A DNA stretch of 64,000 bases from Candidatus Hydrogenedentota bacterium (lineage in GTDB: Bacteria; Hydrogenedentota; Hydrogenedentia; Hydrogenedentales; SLHB01), in assembly GCA_020849535.1 (NCBI GenBank), contig JADLGB010000216.1, positions 1-64,000 of the forward strand, given 5' to 3'. Shown here in pieces: positions 45,365-54,198 of this stretch. Numbering within the stretch: the stretch's first letter is position 1; the number at the start of each line of letters is the position of its first letter. The notes beneath the pieces were generated by a model. The model did not search any database and had not been told where the DNA came from. It saw only the letters and a list, made by a program, of their open reading frames with translations. The position numbers and the translations under genes are program-made.

Positions 45365-46273
45365 TCACGGCGGCACTTGAGGCATGCCACCCTCGTTGGC
45401 TCCCGGCACGCCGTCATCCAAGAGACTGAGAAGATAGTCCCCGTATCCACTCTTCAGAAGGGGCTCGGCCAGCCTGCGAAGTTCGTCCGCCGAGATGAAC
45501 CCCATGCGGAACGCGGCCTCCTCGATGCAGCCGATCTTGAGCCCCTGGCGTTCCTCGATGACCTGAACGAACTGCCCCGCCTGCATGAGGGAGGCGAAAG
45601 TCCCCGTATCGAGCCAGGCTGTTCCCCGGTCCAGGATCGCCACTTGCAGCTTGCCCCGCCGCAGGTACTCCTTGTTGACGTCGGTGATCTCATACTCGCC
45701 CCGGGCGCTGGGTTTCAGCGCCTTCGCAATGGACACCACATCGTTGTCGTAGAAGTACAGGCCTGGCACGGCAAAGTTCGACTTCGGTTTCTTCGGCTTC
45801 TCCTCGATAGAGATCGCGCGATTCTGTCCGTCGAACTCCACGACGCCATAGCGCTCGGGATCCGATACGTGGTACGCGAACACGACGCCGCCCTTCGGGT
45901 TGTTGTACGTTTGGAGGAGGTGGTCAAGACCCGTTCCATAGAATATGTTGTCGCCGAGAATCAGCGCGGCACTGTCATCGCCTACAAAGCGCTCGCCAAT
46001 GACAAATGCTTGCGCGAGGCCATTCGGCTGCTCCTGCGCGGCGTAGTCGATCGAACACCCCAAGCGTGCTCCATCGCCGAGAAGATTGCGGAACAGCGGC
46101 AGATCATGCGGCGTGGAGATGATCAAAACTTCCCGGATACCGGTCATCAGCAGCGTCGACAAGGGATAGTAGATCATCGGCTTGTCGTAAATCGGCATGA
46201 GCTGCTTGCTCACCGCCAATGTCAGGGGATGCAGCCGGGTGCCCGTACCCCCGGCCAGAATAATGCCTTTCAT
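45365..46273 (-). CDS. rmlA: Glucose-1-phosphate thymidylyltransferase
   Basis: 302 residues. Begins MKGIILAGGTGTRLHPLT, the nucleotidyltransferase signature, followed by VSKQLMPIYDKPMIYYPL and the EITDVNKEYLRRG and GTAWLDTGTFASLM segments typical of RmlA. Makes dTDP-glucose, first step towards dTDP-rhamnose and other deoxysugars. The rmlBCD genes are not adjacent. ATG at 46273 fits family alignments; an upstream in-frame start adds 12 residues. Confidence 0.96.
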   Translation of the reverse strand: MKGIILAGGTGTRLHPLTLAVSKQLMPIYDKPMIYYPLSTLLMTGIREVLIISTPHDLPLFRNLLGDGARLGCSIDYAAQEQPNGLAQAFVIGERFVGDDSAALILGDNIFYGTGLDHLLQTYNNPKGGVVFAYHVSDPERYGVVEFDGQNRAISIEEKPKKPKSNFAVPGLYFYDNDVVSIAKALKPSARGEYEITDVNKEYLRRGKLQVAILDRGTAWLDTGTFASLMQAGQFVQVIEERQGLKIGCIEEAAFRMGFISADELRRLAEPLLKSGYGDYLLSLLDDGVPGANEGGMPQVPP

Positions 46274-46428
46274 GAATACGCCCTTCTTTGGCCGCCTCGA
46301 ATTGGGCAAACGATACCATATCCCGCCGGGGCCTACAACGCGACGAAGCGCGTCCGAAGGGGGAGCGGTGGCCTGTGTGGGAAGCTGGAAGTTAGATACG
46401 CATCGAGGCGCATGAGGCCAAATCCAGG

Positions 46429-46657
46429 AATCTCAGATCTGAGATTTGAGATCTCAGACTAAGATCCGGAAGTACGGTCAAGACAAGACGAGGTCAACCA
46501 TGTCCTGCTCGTCCTGTCCGTGGAGTGTGTCCGTGGCCCTGGCCGCGGGAATGCCAGTTCCGAGATCGCAAATCTGAGATCCCAGATCTGAGATTTGAAA
46601 TCTGAGATCCCAGATCTGAGATTTGAAATCTGAGATCCCAGATGTGAGATCTGAGAT
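46429..46657. repeat. Tandem and palindromic repeats rich in AGATCTGAGAT
   Basis: In the 408-base gap between rmlA and metXW. Three tandem 28-base units begin AATCTGAGATCCC at 46571, 46599 and 46627; the third is diverged at its end. A related palindromic stretch lies at 46429-46459 (AATCTCAGATCTGAG then ATTTGAGATCTCAGA). The block between (46460-46570) looks unique. No gene is supported here. Confidence 0.85.
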
Positions 46658-46681
46658 TACGTCCGCTGCACTCCTCGTCAC

Positions 46682-48499
46682 TCAGGAACGGGTAATGACG
46701 AAGACCGCCTCGTCGGCCAGCATGTTCGGCCACATGCGCGCGGTCCACACGAGGCCTTTGCGATTCAGCGGAATCTCGCGTTCGATGGAGATGCTGCGTT
46801 CCGCACAATACTCGCGGAAATCCTTGATGGACAGCACATGCCGGTTCGGGCTCACCCACCAGGCATACGGCAGGTTGCGCGTGACGGGCGCCCTTCCCAT
46901 TAGCAGCGACTTCGCACGCACTTTCCAGAATCCGAAATTCGGAAAGCTGACGATGCATTTCTTGCCGACCCGTAACATCTCCTGAAGTACGTAGTCCGGC
47001 CTCTTGATGACCTGCAGGGTCATGCTCAAGATGACGTAGTCGTAGCTGCCATCCGGCAGGGGCGTCAGTCCCTTGTCGATATCCGCCTGTACCACGGAAA
47101 TGCCTCGGCGCACGCAGCTCACGATGTTTCCCTGGGCGAGTTCGATACCTGTGCCGTCCACACCCTTGTGCGCGATGAGCTGTTCCAGCAGTTCGCCATC
47201 GCCGCACCCGATGTCCAACACGCGGCTCTTCTCGTCCACGAGGTCCACGATCATCTTATAGTCGACGCGGTCACCCTCGTAGATGCTCTCCGCCGCACTG
47301 GCGGGCGGCCCGATTTCGGCTTCCGAATCAACGTTGCGCACGGTACCGCGAGCAGCCGCGTATTCCGGCGACGCGTGTTCCAGGAAGCCTCCGATAATCT
47401 TCCTCATGACGTCCACTTCCAGCAGGAAGGCGTCGTGCCCGTAGTCCGACTGGATATTGCAGTAGGTCACATCTTTCCGCTGCCGCGTCAGGCTGTTCAC
47501 GACCTGCTGCGATTGGTACGGTGGATACAGCCAGTCGGATGAGTAGGAAAGCACCATCACCTTGCTCCGCACCCGCGCCATCGCATTGTCAAGCGACCCA
47601 TGCGGCGCGGACACGTCGAAGTAGTTGATGGCCTTCGTAATGTAAAGATAGCTGTTCGCGTCGAACCGGTTGACGAATTGTTCGCCCTGGTAATCCAGGT
47701 AGGTCTCCACGGAGAACTCGCTCGAAAAGTCGTAGCTGTACTCGCTGGTGCTGCGCAGCGCCCGACCGAACTTCAGGCGCATCGAATCGTCGCTGAGATA
47801 CGTAATGTGTGCCAACATCCGCGCAATGGACAACCCCTGCACGGGTTGCTCGCCGGTGCTGTAGTAATCGCCCTCGTTGAAGGAGCGGTCCGCTTGAATG
47901 GCATGGCGGCCCACGGCGTCAAAAGCGATGGCTTGGGCGCTCAAGAGGGGAGTCGAGGCGATCACGATGGCGGACTGGATCATCTCGGGGTAGCTGGTCA
48001 TCCACTCCAGAGTCTGCATGCCGCCCATCGAACCGCCCGCCACGCTCAGCAGTTTGGTGATTCCGAGGTGCTTGATTAATTCGCGCTGCGCCCGCACCAT
48101 ATCCCGGATGGTAATGACCGGAAAGCTCAGGCCGTATGGTCTGCCAGTCTTGGGATTAGTGGAGGACGGCCCCGTCGAGCCTTGGCAGCCGCCGATCACG
48201 TTCGAGCAAATTACGAAATAGCGGTTCGTGTCGAACCCCTTGCCGGGGCCGATCATGTTGTCCCACCAGCCGGGCTTCCGGTCATCTTCGGAATGTATGC
48301 CCGCGGCATGAGCATCGCCCGAAAGCGCGTGCACGATGAGGATAGCGTTGCTCTTGTCCGCGTTCAGAGATCCGTAAGTCTCGTAGGCCAACGTGATCGG
48401 GCCCAACGTGTCCCCGCAGTCCAACTGCAGCTCGTTGGGCGGCTCGGCAAAGGTGTAATACTGCGTGGTGACCACGCCAACCGAACCCTGTTCTGGCAT
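46682..48499 (-). CDS. metXW: MetX-MetW fusion: homoserine O-acyltransferase plus MetW methyltransferase-like protein
   Basis: 605 residues. Residues 1-375 are an alpha/beta-hydrolase MetX with nucleophile Ser in VAGGSMGGMQTLEW, Asp in YSSDWLYPP and His in SDYGHDAF, transferring an acyl group to homoserine. After a linker (about 380-405) residues 406-605 match MetW: VLDIGCGDGELLEQLIAH (SAM site), QVIKRPDYVLQEMLRVGK and CIVSFPNFGFWKVRAKSLLMGRAPVT. The two are normally separate adjacent genes and MetW activates MetX in several bacteria, so the fusion fixes 1:1 stoichiometry. Last gene of the cysK-metY-metXW run, 73 bases after metY. Confidence 0.96.
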   Translation of the reverse strand: MPEQGSVGVVTTQYYTFAEPPNELQLDCGDTLGPITLAYETYGSLNADKSNAILIVHALSGDAHAAGIHSEDDRKPGWWDNMIGPGKGFDTNRYFVICSNVIGGCQGSTGPSSTNPKTGRPYGLSFPVITIRDMVRAQRELIKHLGITKLLSVAGGSMGGMQTLEWMTSYPEMIQSAIVIASTPLLSAQAIAFDAVGRHAIQADRSFNEGDYYSTGEQPVQGLSIARMLAHITYLSDDSMRLKFGRALRSTSEYSYDFSSEFSVETYLDYQGEQFVNRFDANSYLYITKAINYFDVSAPHGSLDNAMARVRSKVMVLSYSSDWLYPPYQSQQVVNSLTRQRKDVTYCNIQSDYGHDAFLLEVDVMRKIIGGFLEHASPEYAAARGTVRNVDSEAEIGPPASAAESIYEGDRVDYKMIVDLVDEKSRVLDIGCGDGELLEQLIAHKGVDGTGIELAQGNIVSCVRRGISVVQADIDKGLTPLPDGSYDYVILSMTLQVIKRPDYVLQEMLRVGKKCIVSFPNFGFWKVRAKSLLMGRAPVTRNLPYAWWVSPNRHVLSIKDFREYCAERSISIEREIPLNRKGLVWTARMWPNMLADEAVFVITRS

Positions 48500-48572
48500 A
48501 CCTGCGGTCCCCGTGCAATGGAAAACCGGCGCGCAGTCTCACGGACGGCGCGCCGGACCAGTACTTCAATAC

Positions 48573-49868
48573 CTACTTCGCGGACGCCGCTAGCGCCTGA
48601 TCGAAGTCTGCGAGAATGTCGTCGATATCTTCAAGACCCACGGATATGCGCACCATGTTCGGTGTCACGCCCGCGGCTTCCTGCTCCTGCGCATTCAATT
48701 GCTGATGCGTGGTGGAGGAAGGATGGATGACCAGCGTCTTGGCGTCCAGAATATTGGCGAGGTGGGAGGCCAGCTTGCAGTTGTCGATGAACTTCGTGCC
48801 CGCTTCGTAACCGCCCTTGATGCCAAACGTCATCACGGCGCCCTGTCCCTTAGGCAGATATTTCATCGCACGCGTATAGTCTTTGTGGCTCTTCAACCCG
48901 GGGTAGTTTACCCACTCCACGCCCTTGTGGTTCTCAAGGTGCGTGGCCACCTTCAACGCGTTTTCACAATGGCGCGGCGCGCGGAGGTGCAGGGTCTCCA
49001 GTCCTTGCAGGAACATGAATGCGTTGAACGGCGACATCGCCGGCCCCATGTCACGCAACAGGGTCACGCGTGCTTTGATAATGTACGAAATGTTCCCGAT
49101 CGGCTTCATGGCCTCATAGAACTTGACGCCATGGTAGCTCTCGCAAGGCTCCGTCAGCTCCGGAAACTTGCCATTGTCCCAGTCGAACTTGCCGCTGTCG
49201 ATGATGACACCGCCGATGGACGTGCCGTGCCCGCCGATGATCTTCGTGGCCGAGTGCACCGAGATGTCCGCGCCGAAGTCGAATGGACGAAACAGCAGGG
49301 GAGAGGTCACCGTGTTGTCGATGATGAACGGAATCCCATGGTTGTGCGCGATCTTCGCAATGGCTTCAAAATCCACAACGTCGCCCGCCGGGTTACCGAT
49401 GGACTCCGCGAAGAGGAAGCGGGTCTTGTCATCGATGCGCGCCTCGAAATTCTTCGGGTCGCTGGCATCCACAAAGCGCCCTTCGATCCCGAAGTCTTTA
49501 AACGTGTGGTGGAACAGATTGTAGGTTCCGCCATACAACGTCTGTGACGAGACGAAGTTCTGGCCGGCCTTGCAGATGTTCATGCACGCCAGCGTGATAG
49601 CCGCAGACCCCGACGCCAGTCCCAGCGCGCCCACCCCGCCTTCGAGCACGGTCATGCGCTTCTCAAACACATCCACCGTCGGATTCATGATGCGCGTGTA
49701 GATGTTACCAAACTCCTGCAGTCCAAACAGGCGCGCCGCGTGGGCCGCGTCGTTGAACACGTAGGAGGTTGTCTGATAAATCGGCACCGCCCGCGCGTTG
49801 GTCGTCGGGTCAGGTTCCTGCCCGCCATGCAGTGCCAAGGTCCCCAGTCTGTAATTCGTGTCCGCCAT
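48573..49868 (-). CDS. metY: O-acetylhomoserine sulfhydrylase
   Basis: 431 residues. PLP-dependent Cys/Met metabolism enzyme making homocysteine directly from O-acetylhomoserine and sulfide. The PLP Lys is in SVHSATKIIGGHGT; other family marks are TLALHGGQEPDPTT and the YTRIMNPT segment. Pairs functionally with MetX downstream and CysK upstream. 23 bases separate it from cysK. Confidence 0.96.
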   Translation of the reverse strand: MADTNYRLGTLALHGGQEPDPTTNARAVPIYQTTSYVFNDAAHAARLFGLQEFGNIYTRIMNPTVDVFEKRMTVLEGGVGALGLASGSAAITLACMNICKAGQNFVSSQTLYGGTYNLFHHTFKDFGIEGRFVDASDPKNFEARIDDKTRFLFAESIGNPAGDVVDFEAIAKIAHNHGIPFIIDNTVTSPLLFRPFDFGADISVHSATKIIGGHGTSIGGVIIDSGKFDWDNGKFPELTEPCESYHGVKFYEAMKPIGNISYIIKARVTLLRDMGPAMSPFNAFMFLQGLETLHLRAPRHCENALKVATHLENHKGVEWVNYPGLKSHKDYTRAMKYLPKGQGAVMTFGIKGGYEAGTKFIDNCKLASHLANILDAKTLVIHPSSTTHQQLNAQEQEAAGVTPNMVRISVGLEDIDDILADFDQALAASAK

Positions 49869-49891
49869 GCAGCTTCGTCTCCCTTGTGCGC

Positions 49892-50818
49892 TTATCCCTC
49901 AAATAGAGGCGTTGACAAATACCGTTCACCTGAATCCGGCAAGATGACCACAATCGTCTTTCCTTCAAACTCGCCCGTGGCGGCAAGCCGCAGGGCTACT
50001 GCGGCCGCGGCCCCGCAACTGATTCCGCAGATCAGTCCTTCCTCGCGCGCCAGCCGGCGAGCCGTATCAAAAGCCTCATCGTTGCCTACCTGCTCCACGC
50101 GGTCCACCAGACTCATATCCAGCACATCCGGCTTGAACCCCGCACCGATTCCCTGAATCTTGTGCGGACCCGGTTTGCCGCCCGACAACACCGGCGAACC
50201 TTCCGGTTCCACCGCCACGCTGAGGATGGCTTTACCCTTTTCCTTCTTGATGAAGCGGGAAATCCCGGTGATGGTTCCCCCCGTGCCAACTCCCGAAACG
50301 AGGACATCAATCGTGCCGTCCGTGTCGTTCCAAATCTCCGGTCCGGTGGTCTTGCGATGAATCTCGGGATTCGCCGGGTTCTTGAACTGCTGCGGTAGCA
50401 GGTAATCCGGGTGCTCGGCCAAGATTTGTTCCGCCTGCGCGATCGCCCCAGGCATGCCCTTGTCGCCCGGAGTCAGCACGAGTTGCGCTCCAAACGCCTT
50501 CAACATCTGCCGGCGCTCAATGCTCATCGTCTCGGGCATCGTCAACACGAGGTTATACCCGCGTGCCGCGGCCACAAAGGCCAAGGCGATTCCCGTATTA
50601 CCCGATGTCGGCTCCACGATGGTGCCTCCGGGCTTCAGCACTCCGCGCCTTTCCGCGTCCCAAATCATCGCGGCGCCGATCCTGCACTTCACCGAATAGG
50701 CGGGGTTGCGCCCCTCCACCTTTCCATATACCTTTGCCTTGAGCCCCGCGCTCAGCCGGTGTAGATACACCAACGGGGTATTGCCAATGCTAAAGCTGGC
50801 ATCCTCATAGACGCGCAT
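49892..50818 (-). CDS. cysK: Cysteine synthase (O-acetylserine sulfhydrylase)
   Basis: 308 residues. PLP Lys in NPAYSVKCRIGAAMI, substrate loop PTSGNTGIALAF, PLP phosphate loop GVGTGGTITG. Makes cysteine from O-acetylserine and sulfide. The ATG at 50818 is preceded by AGGAGGG and aligns with family starts; an upstream TTG (50950) would run through the structured leader and is rejected. First gene of the sulfur operon. Confidence 0.96.
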   Translation of the reverse strand: MRVYEDASFSIGNTPLVYLHRLSAGLKAKVYGKVEGRNPAYSVKCRIGAAMIWDAERRGVLKPGGTIVEPTSGNTGIALAFVAAARGYNLVLTMPETMSIERRQMLKAFGAQLVLTPGDKGMPGAIAQAEQILAEHPDYLLPQQFKNPANPEIHRKTTGPEIWNDTDGTIDVLVSGVGTGGTITGISRFIKKEKGKAILSVAVEPEGSPVLSGGKPGPHKIQGIGAGFKPDVLDMSLVDRVEQVGNDEAFDTARRLAREEGLICGISCGAAAAVALRLAATGEFEGKTIVVILPDSGERYLSTPLFEG

Positions 50819-50840
50819 GATCGGAATCCCTCCTGAAGCC

Positions 50841-50947
50841 AGTTCCATGACTGAAACCACGACAGTACCGCAACGCGGCACGGACTGGAACTCATTGCCG
50901 TACGTGGGGGTAGTCGGCGAGATGGTAGCACCCGCACCCCAATGAGT
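50841..50947 (-). promoter_or_regulatory. Structured leader of the cysK-metY-metXW operon
   Basis: On the minus strand ACTCATTG (50947-50940) can pair with CAATGAGT (50897-50890), enclosing GGGGT/ACCCC and GGT/ACC pairings. A second hairpin pairs AGTTCCA (50892-50886) with TGGAACT (50847-50841), around the inner stem GTGCCGC-gtt-GCGGTAC (50881-50865). The 3' strand of the first stem shares AGT (50892-50890) with the second, so the two compete. The second ends just before the AGGAGGG ribosome site. No known riboswitch consensus is matched. Confidence 0.45.
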
Positions 50948-51007
50948 CAAACGCCCAGACTGCTTCTAGAGTATTCTACTCGCTGTGAAGACGACTGAGC
51001 GGACACA

Positions 51008-51036
51008 TTGTTGCATAACATTATCAAGTTTACAAT
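51008..51036 (+). promoter_or_regulatory. Candidate promoter for the 51160 gene
   Basis: TTGTTG (51008-51013), 17-base spacer, TACAAT (51031-51036), in an AT-rich island between divergent genes. The gap 50819-51159 otherwise holds the cysK leader and the inverted repeat at 51021-51045. Confidence 0.4.
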
Positions 51037-51045
51037 ATTTGATAA
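51021..51045. promoter_or_regulatory. Inverted repeat between divergent cysK and 51160
   Basis: TTATCAA (51021-51027), 11 bases, TTGATAA (51039-51045): a perfect 7-bp inverted repeat overlapping the candidate plus-strand -10. It may be an operator serving one or both genes. Confidence 0.4.
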
Positions 51046-51159
51046 CGCCATGCAAATCAAGCCTATTCCCCTCCACTTCTGCGGTGCGTTTACCTCGCCC
51101 TCGGATAGCGCGGGCCATCCGATTTCGATTCAGGCCTCCTGCACTGCTACAATCACCCC

Positions 51160-51726
51160 ATGCAGCCACGTCACCCGAAGAGCGTACGACGCCGTCTCCT
51201 GACGATGCTCTACGAGCACTACATCAAAGACCCGTTGGAGATGCTTACGCCGGAGGATGTCCTGGCCGATGAATCCGTGCTTCGGGAGGACCTCCTTGCG
51301 AATATCCACTACTTGAATGACCGGGGACTGGTCGAGTTGATGATTGGCTACAATCCTCCAATGTTCGCGGCCGTGCGAATCACGGCGGACGGTATTGACA
51401 TGGTGGAGGATCGCTACCTGTTCAACCTTCGCTTCCCCCCGGAGATGGAGGAGTTAGAGGAGACCTCGGCGGGTCTGCCGCTGCTCATGGAGCGCTTGGT
51501 GTCGGAGGGCGACTTCTCATCACTTGATGGGGAGAAGAGGATGTGCCTTTTGCGCGACCTGCAATTTCTCCGCGACGAGCTGGCGCGGCCCATCCACCGC
51601 TGGCGCTTTCATGTCATTGAGACGATTCTCACCTGGATAGACGGGCACTTCCTCGGCACGGGTGAGACGCTCCCCTCTTTGCAGCCATTTCGGGAAGCCC
51701 TCAAAGCGGCGCGCGAAGACCTTTGA
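51160..51726 (+). CDS. Uncharacterised protein with winged-helix-like N-terminus
   Basis: 188 residues. The first 90 residues read like a winged helix (RRLLTMLYEHYIKDPLEML, EDLLANIHYLNDRGLVELMIGY, VRITADGIDMVED), as in small PadR/YjcQ-like regulators. The C-terminal half is acidic and helical with SSLDGEKRMCLLRDLQFLRDELARPI. It may regulate the divergent sulfur operon, but that is a guess from position. Confidence 0.75.
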   Translation: MQPRHPKSVRRRLLTMLYEHYIKDPLEMLTPEDVLADESVLREDLLANIHYLNDRGLVELMIGYNPPMFAAVRITADGIDMVEDRYLFNLRFPPEMEELEETSAGLPLLMERLVSEGDFSSLDGEKRMCLLRDLQFLRDELARPIHRWRFHVIETILTWIDGHFLGTGETLPSLQPFREALKAAREDL

Positions 51727-51813
51727 GGGGCGGCGGAATGTCACCCGCGCGCACAGTGTTTTGCCGATGCCAGGGGACCGCAACTTCACGGAACTGAAAC
51801 CAAGGAGTCGTCC

Positions 51814-52296
51814 ATGCCAGACAAAGAAAGACACATGCCCGCCGAAGGATCGAAAGCGCCGGCTATCGAACTGAAAGCGTCCACGGGAAAGAAGGTTAAG
51901 TTGTCCGATTTCAAAGGCAAGCCCGTGGTCGTGTACTTCTATCCGAAGGACGACACTCCCGGATGCACGGTTGAAGCCAAAGGGTTCCAGGCCCATTTCG
52001 CCGCATTTCGTAAGGCAGGCGCGGAGATTCTTGGAATCAGCCCGGATGGTGTGGAGGCCCACTGCAAGTTTGCGGTGAAGTACGGTCTGGAGTTCACCCT
52101 TCTCGCCGATGAGGACCATACGGTAGCCGAGAAATACGGCGTGTGGGTCGAGAAGAGCATGTACGGCAAGAAGTATATGGGCGTTCAGCGTGCGACTTTT
52201 CTGGTGGACGCAGAAGGAAAGCTCGCCAGAATCTGGCCCAAGGTCAAGCCCGAGGGGCATGCCGAGGAAGTCCTCGAGGCCATCCGGTCATTGTAG
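51814..52296 (+). CDS. bcp: Bcp-type thiol peroxiredoxin
   Basis: 160 residues. The peroxidatic Cys is in YPKDDTPGCTVEAKGF; the position five residues on, where a second Cys often sits (CTxEAC), is Lys, so it works as 1-Cys or uses CKFAVKY further on. Reduces hydroperoxides in the cytoplasm. Start ATG with AAGGAG upstream. 87 bases after the previous gene. Confidence 0.95.
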   Translation: MPDKERHMPAEGSKAPAIELKASTGKKVKLSDFKGKPVVVYFYPKDDTPGCTVEAKGFQAHFAAFRKAGAEILGISPDGVEAHCKFAVKYGLEFTLLADEDHTVAEKYGVWVEKSMYGKKYMGVQRATFLVDAEGKLARIWPKVKPEGHAEEVLEAIRSL

Positions 52297-52387
52297 CCAT
52301 GCCCTCCCGGGGCGCCCCACCATGGGCGCGAACATGGTATAGTCTCAGTGGATCAACCCCTTCACCTCCACAGGAAAGGCAGCACTG

Positions 52388-53305
52388 ATGAGGACAGTCC
52401 TGACGGTCGTGGGAATCACGTTGGCCGTCGTTATCACCGCAGTGGCAGGCGTGTATGCGTGGATGGCGGTCAGCGCAGCGCAGCCGTCCAGTGGATTGCC
52501 CGCACCTCCACCGAAAGTGGTGAAAGCGCCCCAGAAACAGCCGGGTCCCCCCGTCGGCCCCCCCACGCGGACGGCAGCCAGTACCCAGGGTACGCGGACT
52601 CCGCCCGCTCCAAAGGTGTTGGTACGGCCTTCGCAACCAGAGCCGGCTCCGGATACTCCACCAGCGGGGACGCCTGTCATTCCGGGCTCGGAAGTGCCCG
52701 CGCCCGTCGCCGAAACGCCAATCCAACCGCCTGTGGAGGCGCCGGTCCCGGCGACGATGTTTGATAAGCTGGCGTCGCTTCAGATTGGATTTGGCGAACC
52801 TGAGGTGGCCGCGATCATGGGAAGCGAGGGCTCCCCGGTCGTGGACGCGGTGGGAGAGAAGTTCGTCCCCCAAGGGTGGTACAACCGTCGCTGGAGCGAT
52901 CCGGACGGTGGTTCCATCGTTGCCCTGTTTACCGGGGAAGGCATTCTGGCCCACCTGGAGCCTCTCAAGATTGCGGGCGCCTTCGACTGGATGAACGCCG
53001 ACCCCTTCTACTCAATTACGGCCTGGATCAATGACAACCTGGAGAACGAGAATTTTCCAGTGCGACTCCCCGCGGTAGAAGTGACCACCACCGGTGAACG
53101 CGCATTTCGCTTTCAAGGGTCGCTCGTAAACAGCGTGGGCCAGTTTGTGGGGTCCATGAGAGGGGCGTTTTACATCGGCGACGGTGCCACGACTTTTGCG
53201 CCCAACGACCGGGTCCCGTATCGAAAGGCAATCGAGGGGGTATTCGAGTTCATCGCGCCCGACGGGTCCCGCCGTTCGGACAACTTCGCCTGGGTCGAGC
53301 ACTGA
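52388..53305 (+). CDS. Membrane-anchored protein with Pro-rich linker
   Basis: 305 residues, not recognised. One N-terminal hydrophobic helix (TVLTVVGITLAVVITAVAGVYAW), then a 90-residue Pro/Ala-rich linker, then about 190 residues of mixed structure (GFGEPEVAAIMGSEGSPVVD; WSDPDGGSIVALFTGEGIL). The C-terminal part may be an extracytoplasmic binding domain. It ends 13 bases from the convergent pyrK. Confidence 0.78.
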   Translation: MRTVLTVVGITLAVVITAVAGVYAWMAVSAAQPSSGLPAPPPKVVKAPQKQPGPPVGPPTRTAASTQGTRTPPAPKVLVRPSQPEPAPDTPPAGTPVIPGSEVPAPVAETPIQPPVEAPVPATMFDKLASLQIGFGEPEVAAIMGSEGSPVVDAVGEKFVPQGWYNRRWSDPDGGSIVALFTGEGILAHLEPLKIAGAFDWMNADPFYSITAWINDNLENENFPVRLPAVEVTTTGERAFRFQGSLVNSVGQFVGSMRGAFYIGDGATTFAPNDRVPYRKAIEGVFEFIAPDGSRRSDNFAWVEH

Positions 53306-53318
53306 GGACGGTACAGCC

Positions 53319-54128
53319 CTACCGGTCGTACGCGGTATTGTGCGCTTCCCAATCGATGAGCGTTGTGTCGAAAACCGGTCCATCCACGCACACACGCACC
53401 ATCTTTTCGCCTTCCACCTCGTGCTTGGACGCGACGACACACCCAAGGCAAGCCCCATCGCCGCAGGCCATCTGCGCCTCCAGGGACACCAGGCAGTCGG
53501 CGCCCGCGGCAACCGCGACTTCCGACGTGGTCCTCATCATGATCATGGGACCGCAGGCGTAGACCCGCGTTCCCGGAGCGGGTGACAACTTCTGGAGCAT
53601 CTGCGATGCGTAGGCCTTGACTCCCGCCGACCCGTCGTCGGTGGCTACGTGCACGGTGCAACCCAGCGCGCGGAACTCCTCGCCGCAGAGGATCAAGTGC
53701 CTGCTTCGCGCCGCCAGGATAACTTCGGGGATTGCGCCGCACGCGCGTATCAGCGCCTCCGCAAGGCCCGGAAAGGTCGCTACGCCGATGCCACCCGCAA
53801 CAATGATGTGCCGCTTGAAACTGGAGTCGATCGGGAAACCGTTGCCCAAGGGTCCTTGGACCCCGATGGCTTGTCCCTCTCGCATGCGGGACATCAGACG
53901 CGTGCCTTCTCCCTCGACTTTGTAGAGGATTGAGATGCGTTCGCCGAAGATGCGCTCGAAACACATGGGACGCCGGAGGAACGGGTAGAGACCATCCGCG
54001 ACCTGGAGCATGCAGAATTGGCCCGCCCGCGCCTCTCGCGCGAGGTCAGGCGCTTCCAGCACCATCCGGTACTGTTCCGAGGCCACCTCGGAATTCGACA
54101 CGATCTCACAATCGACAAGGTACCGCAC
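53319..54128 (-). CDS. pyrK: Dihydroorotate dehydrogenase electron transfer subunit
   Basis: 269 residues. Ferredoxin-reductase-like flavoprotein: FAD motif FLRRPMCFERI, NAD-binding IIVAGGIGVATFPGLA, and a 2Fe-2S site in MACGDGACLGCVV with the fourth Cys in VRVCVDGPVF. Passes electrons from PyrD to NAD+ in pyrimidine synthesis. The pyrD gene is not in the window. Confidence 0.94.
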   Translation of the reverse strand: MRYLVDCEIVSNSEVASEQYRMVLEAPDLAREARAGQFCMLQVADGLYPFLRRPMCFERIFGERISILYKVEGEGTRLMSRMREGQAIGVQGPLGNGFPIDSSFKRHIIVAGGIGVATFPGLAEALIRACGAIPEVILAARSRHLILCGEEFRALGCTVHVATDDGSAGVKAYASQMLQKLSPAPGTRVYACGPMIMMRTTSEVAVAAGADCLVSLEAQMACGDGACLGCVVASKHEVEGEKMVRVCVDGPVFDTTLIDWEAHNTAYDR

Positions 54129-54198
54129 GATACTTCACGTCTCCGGCCCGCGGGGGGCGTTTCTGCCGGCGGCCGCCACACAGGCGCCGCGTGCTACT

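Noticed and set aside
45377..46462. 361-codon open frame on the plus strand
   Set aside because: Antisense to rmlA; rmlA has clear motifs and the opposite frame does not.
46571..46654. Possible CRISPR array
   Set aside because: The units are directly adjacent 28-base tandem repeats with no unique spacers, and no cas genes are present.
50841..50947. Assignment as a SAM-I riboswitch
   Set aside because: The conserved SAM-I core elements and kink-turn sequence are not visible; only a generic structured leader is claimed.
50819..50950. N-terminal extension of cysK from TTG at 50950
   Set aside because: The extension does not fit the family start and crosses the hairpin region, while ATG at 50818 has an ideal ribosome site.
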